Origin: Zobellia roscoffensis | Lineage (GTDB): Bacteria; Bacteroidota; Bacteroidia; Flavobacteriales; Flavobacteriaceae | Reading direction: 5' to 3' | DNA length: 64,000 nt | Assembly: GCF_015330165.1 (NCBI RefSeq) | Contig: NZ_JADDXT010000002.1 | Location: 4,913,862 to 4,977,861, forward strand | Part shown: piece by piece, positions 16,803 to 26,352 of the stretch | Layout: every line of letters begins with the position of its first letter | How positions within the stretch are numbered: position 1 is the first letter of the stretch | Position numbers and translations under genes: made by a program | The notes under the pieces: generated by a model | The model's input: only the letters and a program-made list of their open reading frames with translations | What the model was told of the DNA's origin: nothing | Databases searched by the model: none

Positions 16803-18848
16803 ATGAAAAGAACATTAGCACTTGCTGGCGGCTTACTACTATCTATTTACAGCTTTGCACAAGAACAAGGGGTCATGAACAATTCAAGGACCCCGCACAT
16901 GAACCTTAAGACCATTGATATAAATGATTGCCGATGGACCGAAGGTTTTTGGGCCGATAAACTCAAAGCGGCCCATGAGGTAATGATTCCTAATTTGGGA
17001 AGATTGATGGATGATCCGGAAATCATTCATGCCTATTCCAACTTTAAAGTAGCTGCAGGTCTCGAAGAAGGTGAGTTTAGAGGATGGTCATTTACAGATG
17101 GTGATTTCTATAAATATGTTGAAGCCTTGGCATACGAATACGCCATGACCAAAGATGAAAAGATAAATCAGCAGATGGATGAAATCATCGCTGTAATTGC
17201 GAAAGCGCAACGTCCCGATGGTTACATTCATACTAAAATTCAAATCGGTCACGGTATTGCAGGTTTTCTTCATGAATCCGCACATCCATTTAAAAGTGAC
17301 GAAAAACCCTATACCAACGGACCTTCTCACGAATTTTACAATTTCGGACACCTAATGACTGCTGCTTGTATCCATTATAGAATCACTGGTAAAAAGAACT
17401 TTCTTGATATAGCTATTAAAGCGAGTGATAATATCTATGACCATTTTAAAGAGCCATCTCCTGAGCTTGCCCGCATAGACTGGAACCCTCCGCATTATAT
17501 GGGTCTGATAGAAATGTACCGCACCACTGGAGATAAAAAATACCTAGAGCTAACGGAGACTTTTGTAAATATGTTAGGTACTGCCCCAAAAGAAGCTTTG
17601 GACCACCGTGGTATGGACCATAGCCAAAGAGGTACTGCCGTTAGGGAAGAATCCAAAGCGGTGGGTCATGCCGGCCATGGCAACTATCTTTATGCAGGTG
17701 TAGCCGATTTATATGCGGAAACCGGTGACCAAACCCTAAAGGACTACTTGGAGCGAATTTGGACGAACGTCACAACTCAAAAAATGTATTTGACCGGAGC
17801 CACGGGTCCCCATCATTTTGGAATATCCGATCATGCAATTGTTGCCGAAGCTTACGGTAAAGATTATGAGTTGCCCAACATAAAAGCGTACAATGAAACC
17901 TGTGCCAACATTGGTAATGCCATGTGGAACTGGCGAATGTTTCTAATGAATGGTGAAGGGCGTTTCGCAGATATTATGGAACTGATTTTTTATAACAGTG
18001 CCATTTCAGGTATTTCTTTGGACGGCGAACATTTCTTTTACACCAACCCATTGCGTTTTATTGAAGGTCACCCGCAGAATACAAAGGATGAAGGCAAACG
18101 TGGTGAATTTATGTCGGTTTTTTGTTGCCCTCCAAACATCATCCGTACTATTGCCAAAATGCATACCTATGCCTATAGCACTTCAGAAAAAGGGATTTGG
18201 GTAAATCTGTACGGAAGCAATGTACTTGATACCGATTTAGCAGATGGAACCAACATCAAACTAACCCAACAAAGCAACTATCCTTGGGACGGAAATATTA
18301 AAATTACTGTAGATTCCAAAAAGAAAAAAGAATATGCAATGATGTTACGTATTCCTGCGTGGGCGGAGAATGCTAGTATTAAAGTAAACGGAGAACTGGT
18401 AACTCAATCTCCAAAAGCTGGGTCTTACGCTGAAATAAACCGCAAGTGGAAAAAAGGAGATGTGGTAGAAGTTGAATTGCCAATGGCTCCTCTTTTAATA
18501 ACTGCAGACCCAAATATTGAAGAGACCAGAAACCAAGTTGCCGTAAAACGTGGTCCTATTGTATACTGTTTAGAAGGTGGAGATTTAGAGTCCGGAACCA
18601 GTATAAACGATATTGTAGTTCCAACGGATATTATGCTTCAACCAAAATACGAAGCCAATCTTTTGTCCGGTGTTACCATATTAGAAGGTGAAGCCAACGT
18701 ATTACCCAAAGCAGATTGGTCCAACCAATTGTATAAGCCATTGGTAAAACCTGAGCTAAAGAAAACTCCAATTAAGATGATACCTTATTTTGCTTGGGCC
18801 AATAGAGGCGTTCATGACATGTCTGTTTGGTTGCCGTTGCAATATTAA
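16803..18848 (+). CDS. secreted GH127-family enzyme, divergent paralogue (copy 3)
   Basis: A 681-residue GH127 protein with a signal peptide ending near FAQEQ (about residue 20). Catalytic residues are kept: E349 (AEAY), E365 and C367 (YNETC), and C441/C442 (FCCPPN). It is the most divergent of the four copies. It has an insertion near residues 155-172 (SAHPFKSDEKPYTNG), DWNPPHYMGLIEMYRTT where the others have GFNQTQIMGLVELYRTT, and a YELPN segment where the others have MMPN. This suggests a different substrate or sulfation tolerance. It begins after a 185-bp gap and probably starts a third transcription unit running to 24.1 kb. Confidence 0.8.
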   Translation: MKRTLALAGGLLLSIYSFAQEQGVMNNSRTPHMNLKTIDINDCRWTEGFWADKLKAAHEVMIPNLGRLMDDPEIIHAYSNFKVAAGLEEGEFRGWSFTDGDFYKYVEALAYEYAMTKDEKINQQMDEIIAVIAKAQRPDGYIHTKIQIGHGIAGFLHESAHPFKSDEKPYTNGPSHEFYNFGHLMTAACIHYRITGKKNFLDIAIKASDNIYDHFKEPSPELARIDWNPPHYMGLIEMYRTTGDKKYLELTETFVNMLGTAPKEALDHRGMDHSQRGTAVREESKAVGHAGHGNYLYAGVADLYAETGDQTLKDYLERIWTNVTTQKMYLTGATGPHHFGISDHAIVAEAYGKDYELPNIKAYNETCANIGNAMWNWRMFLMNGEGRFADIMELIFYNSAISGISLDGEHFFYTNPLRFIEGHPQNTKDEGKRGEFMSVFCCPPNIIRTIAKMHTYAYSTSEKGIWVNLYGSNVLDTDLADGTNIKLTQQSNYPWDGNIKITVDSKKKKEYAMMLRIPAWAENASIKVNGELVTQSPKAGSYAEINRKWKKGDVVEVELPMAPLLITADPNIEETRNQVAVKRGPIVYCLEGGDLESGTSINDIVVPTDIMLQPKYEANLLSGVTILEGEANVLPKADWSNQLYKPLVKPELKKTPIKMIPYFAWANRGVHDMSVWLPLQY

Positions 18849-18922
18849 TTTTTCGACCTAAAAAAGTACATTATTAAAACATTATGCTATACCAATAGCA
18901 AAAATCAATAACCAGAATTGAA

Positions 18923-20938
18923 ATGAAAAAATCCATACTTATAGTCTTTAGTCTTTTATTTTTCAGCGTTGGTAATGCCCAACAACAAGGAATAATTAAT
19001 AATAGCCAGAGTAAGCATGTAAAGCTAAAAAGCATAAACATAGAAGATTGCCAATGGACAGATGGCTTTTGGGCCGATAAGTTCAAAGTAGCTGAAGAAA
19101 CCATGGTTCCCTACATGGGAGAACTATTAACAGGTGACACGGGACATGCCTTAAACAACTTTAAAATAGCTGCTGGTCTTAAAGAAGGAAAGCACCAAGG
19201 CATGAAATGGCATGATGGTGATTTTTATAAATGGATGGAAGCTTCCATTTACATTTACGCCCAAAACAAGGACCCGAAAATACTATCAGACTTAGATAGT
19301 TACATCGAAATAATTGCAAAAGCACAAGAAGAAGACGGATATATTCACACAAAAGTGCAAATTGAAGATGATATGTTTCGCTTTGGAAACAGACAACATC
19401 ACGAGATGTACAACTTCGGACATCTGTATACTAGTGCATGTATCCACCACCGGGTTACGGGTAAGAAAAACTTTTTAGACCTTGCCATTAAAAATGCGAA
19501 CTTCCTATATGACACCTTCATATCAGAACCAGACCATTTAAAAAGGTTTGGCTTCAATCAAACCCAAATTATGGGACTTGTTGAGTTGTACCGTACCACT
19601 AAAGACAAAAAATATTTAGAGTTAGCGGAACTATTCATAAATATGAGGGGTAAATACAAAGTAGAGCCAGATGAAACGGCAAATTTCAAGTTCATTGGCG
19701 ATATGACACAAGAAAGAACACCCTTAAGAAAAGCACAGACCGCTGAAGGGCATGCCGTATTAGCACTATATTTTTATGCTGGTGCTGCTGATGTAGCTGC
19801 AGAAACTGGTGAACAGGAATTGATAGACGCTTTAGACCGACTTTGGGACAATGTGGTGAACAAAAAAATGTATGTTACCGGAGCCTGTGGGCAAACGCAC
19901 CACGGAGCCTCTTCTAATGTAGACATGATACACGAAGGTTTTATTAGCGAGTACATGATGCCTAATTTAAGTGCCTATAATGAAACTTGTGCCAATGTCT
20001 GTAACTCCATGTTCAATTACCGTATGTTAGGCTTACATGGAGAATCAAAATATGCAGATATCATGGAATTGGTTCTATTTAATAGTGCTTTGTCCGGTAT
20101 TAGTATTGAAGGAAAAGATTACTTCTATGCCAACCCGTTACGTGTAAGCCATAAAGGTCATGACCCAGGCAATGATACAGAGTTTGATGTTCGTCAGCCG
20201 TATATTCCTTGTTTTTGTTGCCCTCCAAACTTGGTGCGTACAATAGCAAAAATGTCTAATTGGGCCTATAGTTTATCTGAAAACGGAATTTCTGTTAATC
20301 TATACGGTGGAAATAAATTAACAACAGACTTACTTGATGGCTCTAAAATTCAGCTAAAACAAGAAACCCAATACCCATGGAAAGGTAAAGTAGATATTAC
20401 CGTTGAAAAAGCCAAAAAAGAGGCTTTCGATATTTTATTACGTATTCCAGAATGGGCAGCTGGTTCCAAAATATTGGTAAATGGTGAAAGTAGCAATACA
20501 GAGATAGTTACCGGTACTTATGCCACTATCAATAGAAAATGGAAAAAAGGCGATGTCATTACTTTAGACATGCCTATGGATGTAAAGCTATTGGAAGGTA
20601 ACGCTCTTATAGAAGAAGTCCGTAATCAAGTAGCTGTAAAAAGAGGCCCTGTTGTTTATTGTGTAGAAACTCCGGACCTACCTGAAAACACAGATATTTT
20701 AGATGTATATCTTCCTATTAACTCTAGTCTTACAGCAACTTTCAATCCGGATTTATTGGGTGGCGTTTCTACCATTACAGGAAATCTAAAACTAAGAAAA
20801 GACACCAAAGAAGGCATGTACACAGAGGTTACCAAACCTACATGGGAAACTAGCGAAGTACAATTTGTTCCGTATTTTTCATGGGCAAACAGAGGAGCTA
20901 GTGAAATGAGTGTTTGGTTGCCTGTTGTTTGGGAATAA
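18923..20938 (+). CDS. secreted GH127-family enzyme (copy 4)
   Basis: A 671-residue GH127 protein with a signal peptide (MKKSILIVFSLLFFSVGNAQ). The active-site set is complete: E338, E354 and C356, C432/C433. It resembles copies 1 and 2 more than copy 3. It follows copy 3 by 74 bp, and a sulfatase lipoprotein follows 11 bp later, so these genes probably share a message. The pairing with a sulfatase fits alternate removal of sulfate and anhydrogalactose from oligosaccharide ends in the periplasm. Confidence 0.8.
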   Translation: MKKSILIVFSLLFFSVGNAQQQGIINNSQSKHVKLKSINIEDCQWTDGFWADKFKVAEETMVPYMGELLTGDTGHALNNFKIAAGLKEGKHQGMKWHDGDFYKWMEASIYIYAQNKDPKILSDLDSYIEIIAKAQEEDGYIHTKVQIEDDMFRFGNRQHHEMYNFGHLYTSACIHHRVTGKKNFLDLAIKNANFLYDTFISEPDHLKRFGFNQTQIMGLVELYRTTKDKKYLELAELFINMRGKYKVEPDETANFKFIGDMTQERTPLRKAQTAEGHAVLALYFYAGAADVAAETGEQELIDALDRLWDNVVNKKMYVTGACGQTHHGASSNVDMIHEGFISEYMMPNLSAYNETCANVCNSMFNYRMLGLHGESKYADIMELVLFNSALSGISIEGKDYFYANPLRVSHKGHDPGNDTEFDVRQPYIPCFCCPPNLVRTIAKMSNWAYSLSENGISVNLYGGNKLTTDLLDGSKIQLKQETQYPWKGKVDITVEKAKKEAFDILLRIPEWAAGSKILVNGESSNTEIVTGTYATINRKWKKGDVITLDMPMDVKLLEGNALIEEVRNQVAVKRGPVVYCVETPDLPENTDILDVYLPINSSLTATFNPDLLGGVSTITGNLKLRKDTKEGMYTEVTKPTWETSEVQFVPYFSWANRGASEMSVWLPVVWE

Positions 20939-20949
20939 TTACAACAAAA

Positions 20950-22569
20950 ATGAAAAAGAGTTTAACTATAATATTGCTTTCGTTTCTTGCTTTTAGTTGC
21001 AAAAACGAAGCTCCCGTTGTAAAAAAGAATAAACGCAAACCCAACATCCTATTCATTGCCATAGATGACCTTAGGCCTGAACTAGGGTCCTATGGTTCTA
21101 TGATAGCGCAAAGTCCTAACCTAGATAAATTGGCAAGTGAAGGACTTCAGTTTAACAGAGCCTATTGTCAACAGGCAATTTGTGGTCCATCCCGGGCTAG
21201 TGTTTTAACCGGACTTAGACCAGAAACCAGTGGTATTTATCACAACTATTTAAAAATCCGAGAACTCCACCCTGATGTTGTTACCCTACCTCAGCATTTT
21301 AAAAACAACGGATATGAATCCGTTTATTACGGTAAAATATTCCATCACGGAGACTTAGACGATTCTTTATCATGGAGTAGAGTGCCAGACCCACAACCTA
21401 AATCCGTTGTGGGCTTTGCCCTTCCCGAAAACCAGCAAATACGGGAAGAAACCCGTAAGGAAATGTTCACCAAATATGGTGATGTTGCTAAATATGGCCT
21501 AGCCATGGGGCCTGCATACGAATCTGCAGATGTTCCTGATAATACTTATAGTGACGGTTATAATACGGATTTGGCAGTTGCCGACATCAAAAAGATGGCC
21601 AAAGACAGTGATAAACCTTTTTTTTTAGGCATGGGTTTTCATAAGCCTCATTTAAATTGGGTAGCCCCAAAAAAATACTGGGATTTATACGATGAAACAA
21701 AAATACCAATGGCATCCGATAGTATACCTCCAGAAAATGGTGCCGCAATGGGACTACACCCCTCGTTTGAGTTGCGCGTTCGCTCTGGTATTCCTAAAAA
21801 AGGTAAACTTGACCCAAAACTTTCCAAAACCTTAAAACATGCCTATCTGGCTTGCATTAGCTATGTTGACGCTCAAATAGGCCGTGCCATTACAGCTTTG
21901 GAAGATGCTGGAATACGTGACAATACCATTATTATTGTTTGGAGTGATCATGGATATCATCTTGGCGATATGGGCATTTGGGGGAAAGCCACCAATTACG
22001 AAATCGCAACGAGAGTCCCTTTAATGATATGGACTCCGGATATGCCCGAAACAAAAAGAGGAGCTCAAACAGATGCCTTAGTGGAATTGATTGACATTTA
22101 CCCCGCGCTATGCGAACTCGCCCAAATTGAAAAACCAGAACATATTGAAGGCCTAAGTTTTGTTCCTCTTCTAAAGAATCCGAAACAAAAATGGAAAACA
22201 GCGGTATTCAGTCAATTTCCATCCCCGGCTTTACGAGAATGGGGTTCTTACCCATTACGGCCAGCTATGAGAGAAACCTATTTTGGCCAGTTAATTGAAG
22301 AGGTTGAAACAAAAATTAAATCGCAGCAAAAAGAAAAATGGAATAGAGATCTATTTGAAAATAAATTAATGGGATACGCCATGCGAACGGAACAATACCG
22401 CTTTATTGTTTGGAAAGACCAAACACAGCCACAAGCTACTCCTCTATACTATGAACTCTATGACCATAAAAACGATCCTGACGAAACAACAAATATTGCA
22501 CTAGAAAATTCTGAATTAGTAGCTCAATTATTATCGCAGTTTAACGAAGCAAAATATAGTCATCAATAA
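20950..22569 (+). CDS. sulfatase lipoprotein, iduronate-2-sulfatase-like (second of three)
   Basis: A 539-residue S1 sulfatase. I start it at the ATG at 20950 because this gives a clean lipoprotein signal (lipobox ending at C17); an upstream in-frame TTG would only add a tail overlapping GH127. The formylglycine site is C78 in CGPSRASVLTGLRP, and IDDLRPELGSYG carries metal-site aspartates. The layout is that of the iduronate-2-sulfatase group (S1_7). In the Zobellia carrageenan locus a S1_7 enzyme (CgsB) stands at the same place, from memory. It would desulfate carrageenan oligosaccharides at the periplasmic or outer face. Confidence 0.85.
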   Translation: MKKSLTIILLSFLAFSCKNEAPVVKKNKRKPNILFIAIDDLRPELGSYGSMIAQSPNLDKLASEGLQFNRAYCQQAICGPSRASVLTGLRPETSGIYHNYLKIRELHPDVVTLPQHFKNNGYESVYYGKIFHHGDLDDSLSWSRVPDPQPKSVVGFALPENQQIREETRKEMFTKYGDVAKYGLAMGPAYESADVPDNTYSDGYNTDLAVADIKKMAKDSDKPFFLGMGFHKPHLNWVAPKKYWDLYDETKIPMASDSIPPENGAAMGLHPSFELRVRSGIPKKGKLDPKLSKTLKHAYLACISYVDAQIGRAITALEDAGIRDNTIIIVWSDHGYHLGDMGIWGKATNYEIATRVPLMIWTPDMPETKRGAQTDALVELIDIYPALCELAQIEKPEHIEGLSFVPLLKNPKQKWKTAVFSQFPSPALREWGSYPLRPAMRETYFGQLIEEVETKIKSQQKEKWNRDLFENKLMGYAMRTEQYRFIVWKDQTQPQATPLYYELYDHKNDPDETTNIALENSELVAQLLSQFNEAKYSHQ

Positions 22570-22626
22570 AAGGATACACCTTGAAAAACATCCTCTAATA
22601 TACATATCAAAATTAAACTTACACAT

Positions 22627-24108
22627 ATGAAAATTAAATCTTCTAATCTTAAACAGCTTCTATACGCAGCTTTTCTCTCTATTTTTACAATGGGTATAGC
22701 CCAAGAAACCCGTCCAAATATTCTTGTAGTTTTATGTGATGACCTTGGTTATTCAGATGTTGGTTTTAACGGATCAACAGATATTATCACTCCTGAATTA
22801 GATAAACTGGCAAGTAACGGCTCCATTTTCACATCGGCGTATGTTGCGCATCCTTTTTGCGGACCAAGTAGGTCTGCTATTCTTACCGGACGATATCCAC
22901 ATTTAACCGGTACCGCGTACAACTTATTTCATAATAGTAGTAAAGATGATGAAGATAACATGGGTGTTCCCTTAGAAGAAACGTACATGGCCAACGTATT
23001 ACAAAATGCAGGTTACTATACCAGTGCCATCGGGAAATGGCATTTGGGTTCTGCTCCTAAATTTCATCCGAATAAAAGAGGATTTGATAACTTTTATGGC
23101 TTTCTAGGCGGAGGGCATCATTACTTTCCAAGTGAATATAACAAGACCTATAATTCACAGATGAAAGCTGGTAACGAGAATATAAGAGATTATGTTTTTC
23201 CGATGGAACATAATGGGAAACCTGCCAACGAAACCGAATACATAACCGATGGTTTTTCCCGTGAAGCTAGTAAGGATATAAAAATTGCTGCTAGCAAAAA
23301 GCAACCTTTCTTTATCTATTTGGCATACAATGCACCACACGTTCCGCTTCAAGCGAAAGCTGAAGACATGGCCAAATTTTCAAACATAGAAGACAAAGAC
23401 CGAAGAACCTATGCCGCCATGGTTTATGCGGTTGACCGCGGTGTTGGTAACATCGTAAAAACTCTAAAAGAAACCAATCAACTTGATAATACATTGATTG
23501 TTTTTCTAAGCGATAACGGGGGGAACTTTGACCATGGAGCTAATAATTATCCCTTAAAAGGAACAAAAGGAGATACTTGGGAAGGCGGTTACCGTGTACC
23601 TATGTTTTTTCATTGGCCTAAAAAAATCAAAAAGGATCAACGCTTTGAATTCCCTGTTTCCGCATTGGACCTCTACCCTACTTTTACAGAGCTTGCCAAA
23701 GCTAAACTTCCAGAAGGAAAAAAACTGGATGGAAAGAATATCATAAACGACGTATTGAAAAATACAGAGCCTTATAAAAACGATTTAATTTATTCTCTGC
23801 GCTACCGTGAAGGTTATAATGATGTTGGAGCCCGACTTGGCGATTGGAAAATAACCAGAATGGGTAATGAACCGTGGAGACTTCACAATATAACACAAGA
23901 CATAGGTGAAAAGAAAAACCTTGCTGGCCGTTATCCAGAACGTTTAAAGGATATGATAGCTAGAACACAAGAGTGGACCAAAAGCTTTGTAAAGCCTTTA
24001 TGGGTTTATTCTGTAAAAGACAAAGAATTGTGGGACAGCGGTCGCATGCCGGCTTATGATGAAACTTTTGAAATAGAGAAGTTGGTAGACAATCCCTATC
24101 ACAAATAA
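22627..24108 (+). CDS. secreted S1-family sulfatase (third of three)
   Basis: A 493-residue sulfatase with a signal peptide (hydrophobic to about residue 25, cleavage near GIAQ). The formylglycine site is C78 in CGPSRSAILTGRYP; metal-site blocks are CDDLGYSDVG near the N-terminus and LSDNGGNFDHG in the middle. Gene order matches the S1_19 sulfatase CgsA of the Zobellia carrageenan locus, which removes 4-sulfate, as I recall. It is the last gene of the locus and is followed by a strong terminator. Confidence 0.85.
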   Translation: MKIKSSNLKQLLYAAFLSIFTMGIAQETRPNILVVLCDDLGYSDVGFNGSTDIITPELDKLASNGSIFTSAYVAHPFCGPSRSAILTGRYPHLTGTAYNLFHNSSKDDEDNMGVPLEETYMANVLQNAGYYTSAIGKWHLGSAPKFHPNKRGFDNFYGFLGGGHHYFPSEYNKTYNSQMKAGNENIRDYVFPMEHNGKPANETEYITDGFSREASKDIKIAASKKQPFFIYLAYNAPHVPLQAKAEDMAKFSNIEDKDRRTYAAMVYAVDRGVGNIVKTLKETNQLDNTLIVFLSDNGGNFDHGANNYPLKGTKGDTWEGGYRVPMFFHWPKKIKKDQRFEFPVSALDLYPTFTELAKAKLPEGKKLDGKNIINDVLKNTEPYKNDLIYSLRYREGYNDVGARLGDWKITRMGNEPWRLHNITQDIGEKKNLAGRYPERLKDMIARTQEWTKSFVKPLWVYSVKDKELWDSGRMPAYDETFEIEKLVDNPYHK

Positions 24109-24130
24109 CAGGTCATAGTCATTAAACAAA

Positions 24131-24162
24131 AAGAGAGCCGCATATTGCGGCTCTCTTTTTGT
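24131..24162. terminator. bidirectional terminator between the carrageenan locus and rny
   Basis: A perfect 12-bp stem (AAGAGAGCCGCA paired with TGCGGCTCTCTT, 3-base loop) has a T run on the + side and an A run on the other. It can end both converging transcripts. Confidence 0.9.
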
Positions 24163-24183
24163 TTATATAAAGTAGTAAGTACC

Positions 24184-25752
24184 TTATTTCGCTACGTTTA
24201 CTGAACGGGTTTCCCTAATTACGGTAACCTTTACTTGCCCAGGATATGTCATATCTGTTTGTATTTTTTGTGAAATCTCAAAAGACAACTGTGCTGCTTT
24301 CTCGTCATTCACTTTTTCGCTTTCAACTATTACCCTTAGTTCACGACCTGCTTGAATAGCATAAGCCTTTTGAACACCTCCAAAACTGAAAGCTACTTCT
24401 TCCAAGTCTTTTAAACGTTGAATGTACGAATCCAACACTTGTCTACGTGCTCCTGGTCTTGCACCACTAATAGCATCACAAACCTGAACGATCGGTGAGA
24501 TAAGTGTCTTCATTTCAATTTCATCATGGTGAGCGCCTATAGCATTACATACGTCCGGTTTCTCGCCATACTTCTCTGCCCACTGCATACCTAAAATAGC
24601 ATGTGGAGTTTCAACCTCTGCTTCCGTATTTGGCACTTTACCAATATCATGTAAAAGACCCGCACGTTTTGCCAACTTAGGATTCAACCCAAGTTCCGCA
24701 GCCATTACACCACATAATTTAGCAACTTCTCTAGAGTGTTGTAATAAGTTCTGTCCGTAAGAAGAACGATATTTCATTCTACCTACAGCACGAACCAATT
24801 CCGGATGTAAACCATGAATACCTAAATCGATTACAGTACGCTTACCTACCTCAACAATTTCTTGCTCTATCTGCTTCTCTGTCTTCTTAACAATCTCTTC
24901 AATACGTGCCGGGTGAATTCTACCATCCGTTACCAACTTGTGTAAAGATAGTCTTGCTACCTCACGACGAACTGAATCAAAACAAGAAAGAATAATAGCT
25001 TCCGGAGTATCATCAACTATAATTTCAACACCCGTAGCAGATTCTAATGCACGGATGTTTCTACCTTCTCTACCAATAATCCTACCCTTAACATCATCCG
25101 ATTCTAGGTTGAAAACAGACACACAATTTTCCACTGCTTCCTCCGTTCCTATACGTTGAATGGTGTTTATAACGATTTTCTTAGCTTCTTGCTGAGCAGT
25201 TAGTTTAGCCTCTTCCACCGTTGTTTGAATGTAGGCCATGGCATCTGTTTTTGCAGTCTCTTTTAGAGACTCCATTAACTGACCTTTTGCATCATCTGCA
25301 GAAAGTCCCGAGATTACCTCCAACTGTTGTACTTGATTCTTATGAAGCTTTTCTAGTTCGCTTTGCTTTTTTTCAAGAAACTCCTCTTTATGGGAAACTT
25401 CCTTTAATTTGCTATCAAGCTGAGTGTTGAGTTTTTTGCTTTTAGCTAATTCATTACTAACTTGAGACTCTTTATCACGAGTGCGTTTTTCGGCCTCACC
25501 AATTTTCTTGTCTTTGTTAATAATAACTTTTTCGTGCTCTGCCTTTAACTCTAAAAACTTCTCTTTGGCCTGAAAAATCTTGTCCTTCTTAATATTTTCG
25601 CCTTCGGTCTTAGCGGAACTAATTATTGAATTTGCTTCAGTTTTGGCATTAGAAAGCGTTTTTGACGCTTTTCCCTTTTCCAAAAATTTTGCGATGGCAA
25701 ATCCAATCGCAAGGCCGACTATTCCGGCTATTATAAGTGTTGCACTATCCAT
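24184..25752 (-). CDS. rny: ribonuclease Y
   Basis: A 522-residue membrane-anchored endoribonuclease that initiates mRNA decay. In order: one N-terminal membrane helix (about residues 5-24), a long charged coiled coil (about 30-200), a KH domain with IIGREGRNIRALE, and an HD domain with LLHDIGKVPNTEAE. Length and order are typical. It is convergent with the carrageenan locus and lies downstream of the 6S-like RNA gene and zapA on the same strand; I found no clear promoter in the 90 bp before it. Confidence 0.97.
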   Translation of the reverse strand: MDSATLIIAGIVGLAIGFAIAKFLEKGKASKTLSNAKTEANSIISSAKTEGENIKKDKIFQAKEKFLELKAEHEKVIINKDKKIGEAEKRTRDKESQVSNELAKSKKLNTQLDSKLKEVSHKEEFLEKKQSELEKLHKNQVQQLEVISGLSADDAKGQLMESLKETAKTDAMAYIQTTVEEAKLTAQQEAKKIVINTIQRIGTEEAVENCVSVFNLESDDVKGRIIGREGRNIRALESATGVEIIVDDTPEAIILSCFDSVRREVARLSLHKLVTDGRIHPARIEEIVKKTEKQIEQEIVEVGKRTVIDLGIHGLHPELVRAVGRMKYRSSYGQNLLQHSREVAKLCGVMAAELGLNPKLAKRAGLLHDIGKVPNTEAEVETPHAILGMQWAEKYGEKPDVCNAIGAHHDEIEMKTLISPIVQVCDAISGARPGARRQVLDSYIQRLKDLEEVAFSFGGVQKAYAIQAGRELRVIVESEKVNDEKAAQLSFEISQKIQTDMTYPGQVKVTVIRETRSVNVAK

Positions 25753-25842
25753 ATATCTAACAATTTAGGTTTGAACAAGCCTGAGCACTTAGAAGCTACA
25801 TGAAGAATAATGTACCGACCACCGTTGCTCAAACAAATCCAT

Positions 25843-26011
25843 AAAAAAAGCCCACATCAGCGAAGTTTTGAACAAACTCCAATAAACAGGTTTAGGGCTA
25901 CAAGACTGATCAAGAATCCCTATACGAGTAGGGCCCGCTTTTACAATCTAAACTCACCCTTTTTAAACAAAATAAATGTTGAGTTTGTCAAAAGGTAATA
26001 CCAATGTGGGC
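25843..26011 (-). ncRNA. ssrS: 6S RNA (6S-Flavo type)
   Basis: The gap between zapA and rny folds on the minus strand into a long rod. The closing stem pairs GCCCACAT (26011-26004) with ATGTGGGC (25857-25850), followed at once by seven U. A second stem pairs bases 25981-25988 with 25872-25879. An apical hairpin CCCTA/TAGGG lies at 25918-25933, with large bulges between. In many bacteria ssrS lies beside zapA. 6S RNA binds RNA polymerase and mimics an open promoter in stationary phase. The name rests on structure and neighbours; no covariance search was made. Confidence 0.78.
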
Positions 26012-26040
26012 AGTAACTTATGTATTTTAAAGAACGTATT

Positions 26041-26337
26041 TTATTTTAAACCTAGCTTTGAGGTCACCAATTGATCTAACGCTTTTAAACGTTCGGTCGC
26101 ATTTTCGGTTCCTTCGGATTGATCAATACCACGTTGTTCAATTTTAGAAGCAAATTGCAAGGCACACATAGCCAAAACATCTTGCTTATCTCTCACAGCG
26201 TAACTTTGTTCAAACTTTTTCGCCAATTGTTCAATGTTCTTCGCCGCTTTTCTCAAGCCTTCTTCTTGGCTTGGATCAATGGTCAAAGGATACACCCTAT
26301 CAGCTATAGAAAGCTTTATTTTTAGCTTTTCCGACAT
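26041..26337 (-). CDS. zapA: cell division protein ZapA
   Basis: A 98-residue protein with the ZapA pattern: N-terminal short beta region (KLKIKLSIADRVYPLTI), then EEGLRKAAKNIEQLAKKF and a helical C-terminal half. ZapA binds and bundles FtsZ at the Z-ring. It lies 16 bp after a small coiled-coil gene and ends 29 bp before the 6S-like RNA on the same strand, an arrangement like the zapA-ssrS pair of Enterobacteria. Confidence 0.9.
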   Translation of the reverse strand: MSEKLKIKLSIADRVYPLTIDPSQEEGLRKAAKNIEQLAKKFEQSYAVRDKQDVLAMCALQFASKIEQRGIDQSEGTENATERLKALDQLVTSKLGLK

Positions 26338-26352
26338 TTTATTTTTTGAACA

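Noticed and set aside
10931..20938. GH127 repeats as an assembly artefact
   Set aside because: The four copies differ throughout in DNA and protein sequence and in their N-terminal signals, so they are real diverged paralogues.
20914..20949. Upstream TTG extension of the second sulfatase
   Set aside because: It would overlap the GH127 end and hide a clear lipoprotein signal that starts at 20950.
25810..25998. 62-codon + strand reading frame between zapA and rny
   Set aside because: It lies fully within the structured 6S-like RNA gene, has no family resemblance and is on the opposite strand; the pairing explains the sequence better.
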